The translations under genes and the position numbers were made by a program. The notes beneath the pieces were generated by a model. It had not been told where the DNA came from, did no database searches, and worked only from the letters and a program-made list of their open reading frames with translations. Shown in pieces: positions 5,946-6,619 of a stretch of DNA of 6,619 nucleotides. The stretch spans positions 1-6,619 of the forward strand of contig JAJYSI010000192.1 in assembly GCA_021793635.1 (NCBI GenBank), read 5' to 3'. Position 1 is the first letter of the stretch. Each line of letters starts with the position of its first letter. Origin of the DNA: Bacteroidota bacterium (GTDB lineage: Bacteria > Bacteroidota > Ignavibacteria > Ignavibacteriales > Ignavibacteriaceae).

Positions 5946-6619
5946 TTATTTTGATGTTAACGCTGATAGCTCATAAATTATGTTTAAGGCTATCAAATTT
6001 ATATTTATATTGTTTTGAATAATCGACGAAAGATATTCAAGTTTATAAACTATGCCGGTTAAGGGAACCTCAGGAAATCTTTTATTGAATTTTTCCAGTG
6101 TCTCAATGTAATCTTTAAAATAACAATCATTAATTCCAAGTCTAAACTTCTGGATATCATTTAACCAGATAATTATCATGCTGATCAATAACTTCAGCGT
6201 TTCAACATTGTTATCTGAGAGAATTCGGTTAAACTGTTCTAAGGCGGAATGGAATTTCCTTCCGAATGAATACCTTAGGATGAATATTGTTTTCTCAAGT
6301 AATGCTTCAAAATCATTTTGAATTAGGTTAACAGCATTTATTATTGAACCGGAAGCGAACGGAGAAATCCTTTCTGCCAACATTGGTTCAATATGAAAAT
6401 ATTCGACTAAAATATTTTTTATATCTTGATTATTTAAAGGCTGAAAATTTATTATGCTGCAGCGGGAGCGAATTGTTTCTCTAAGCTGCGAAGGGAACGC
6501 GGTAGTAAGAATAAAAATTACACCTGCCGGAGGTTCTTCCAGTGATTTTAACAATGCGTTCTGAGCTTCTTCGTTCATCAAATGAGCATTTGAGATTAGA
6601 ACAATGCGGTAAGCTATAT
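5946..6619 (-). CDS. holB: DNA polymerase III delta' subunit, C-terminal part (N-terminus beyond window)
   Basis: Delta' is the non-hydrolysing AAA+ subunit of the clamp loader, which opens the beta clamp and places it on primed DNA. The frame stays open to the right edge (last full codon 6615-6617), leaving 223 residues. The visible part begins IAYRIVLISNAHLMNEEAQ, which is the Walker B region, followed by NALLKSLEEPP (20-30), a sensor 1-like FILTT (35-39) and the clamp-loader SRC motif with its arginine (51-53), in RETIRSRC. The usual acidic Walker B residues are replaced (ISNAH), as expected for delta' and unlike the ATP-hydrolysing DnaX. The remaining roughly 170 helical residues fit the lid and collar domains but are poorly conserved. 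A TTG at 6579-6581 and the ATG at 6576-6578 are in frame but fall inside the AAA+ core, so neither is the start. The missing part should hold the P-loop remnant and zinc-binding cysteines. The gene is followed after 14 bases by the thiolase. Confidence 0.92.
   Translation of the reverse strand, partial: IAYRIVLISNAHLMNEEAQNALLKSLEEPPAGVIFILTTAFPSQLRETIRSRCSIINFQPLNNQDIKNILVEYFHIEPMLAERISPFASGSIINAVNLIQNDFEALLEKTIFILRYSFGRKFHSALEQFNRILSDNNVETLKLLISMIIIWLNDIQKFRLGINDCYFKDYIETLEKFNKRFPEVPLTGIVYKLEYLSSIIQNNININLIALNIIYELSALTSK

Noticed and set aside
5687..6022. Plus-strand open frame of 111 codons across the thiolase start and the holB end
   Set aside because: It is antisense to the thiolase catalytic region and crosses two real gene ends; the cysteine/alanine-rich product resembles no family I know.
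6576..6581. TTG or ATG as the start of the delta' gene
   Set aside because: Both lie inside the conserved Walker B-LMNEEAQNALLKSLEEPP region; the frame continues without a stop to the window edge.

Overview
This AT-rich window most likely comes from the Bacteroidota/Ignavibacteriota/Chlorobiota side of the tree. The main clue is a large secreted protein at the left edge that ends in a type IX secretion system (T9SS) type A sorting domain, a signal essentially confined to that group. Clear Shine-Dalgarno sequences in front of two minus-strand genes, against weak or absent ones on the plus strand, would suit an Ignavibacteria-like genome better than a classical Bacteroides. That assignment is inference.

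Left part (1-3811, plus strand). A 5'-truncated, cysteine-free, modular surface protein (FG-GAP/VCBS-like calcium-loop repeats, a fibronectin III domain, further beta-sandwich domains, T9SS signal) overlaps a CDP-alcohol phosphatidyltransferase (pgsA-like) by 4 bases. That gene in turn overlaps the signal-recognition-particle receptor gene ftsY by 14 bases. The three look like one tightly packed transcription unit concerned with the cell envelope: phospholipid head-group synthesis and protein targeting to the inner membrane, next to a secreted protein. After a 65-base gap comes a 185-residue protein of unknown function with a signal peptide.

Middle (3812-3882). This is a short gap between convergent genes, with no convincing hairpin terminator.

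Right part (3883-6619, minus strand). Reading from the right edge leftwards: the C-terminal 223 residues of the DNA polymerase III delta' clamp-loader subunit (holB; its N-terminus lies beyond the window), an acetyl-CoA C-acetyltransferase (thiolase), and a 3-hydroxyacyl-CoA (3-hydroxybutyryl-CoA) dehydrogenase. Gaps are 14 and 12 bases, so these are probably co-transcribed. The two metabolic enzymes catalyse consecutive, reversible steps: acetyl-CoA to acetoacetyl-CoA to 3-hydroxybutyryl-CoA, or the reverse in beta-oxidation. All expected catalytic residues are present in both.

Three proteins have a true start different from the first methionine or start-like codon that a naive reading would choose: the T9SS protein and delta' run off the window edges, and FtsY starts at an internal ATG at 2238. 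No RNA genes, CRISPR arrays, insertion sequences or intergenic stretches over 300 bases were seen. I found no convincing new biological system. The most open items are the unknown exported protein, the replication-metabolism operon, and the overlap-coupled envelope gene cluster.
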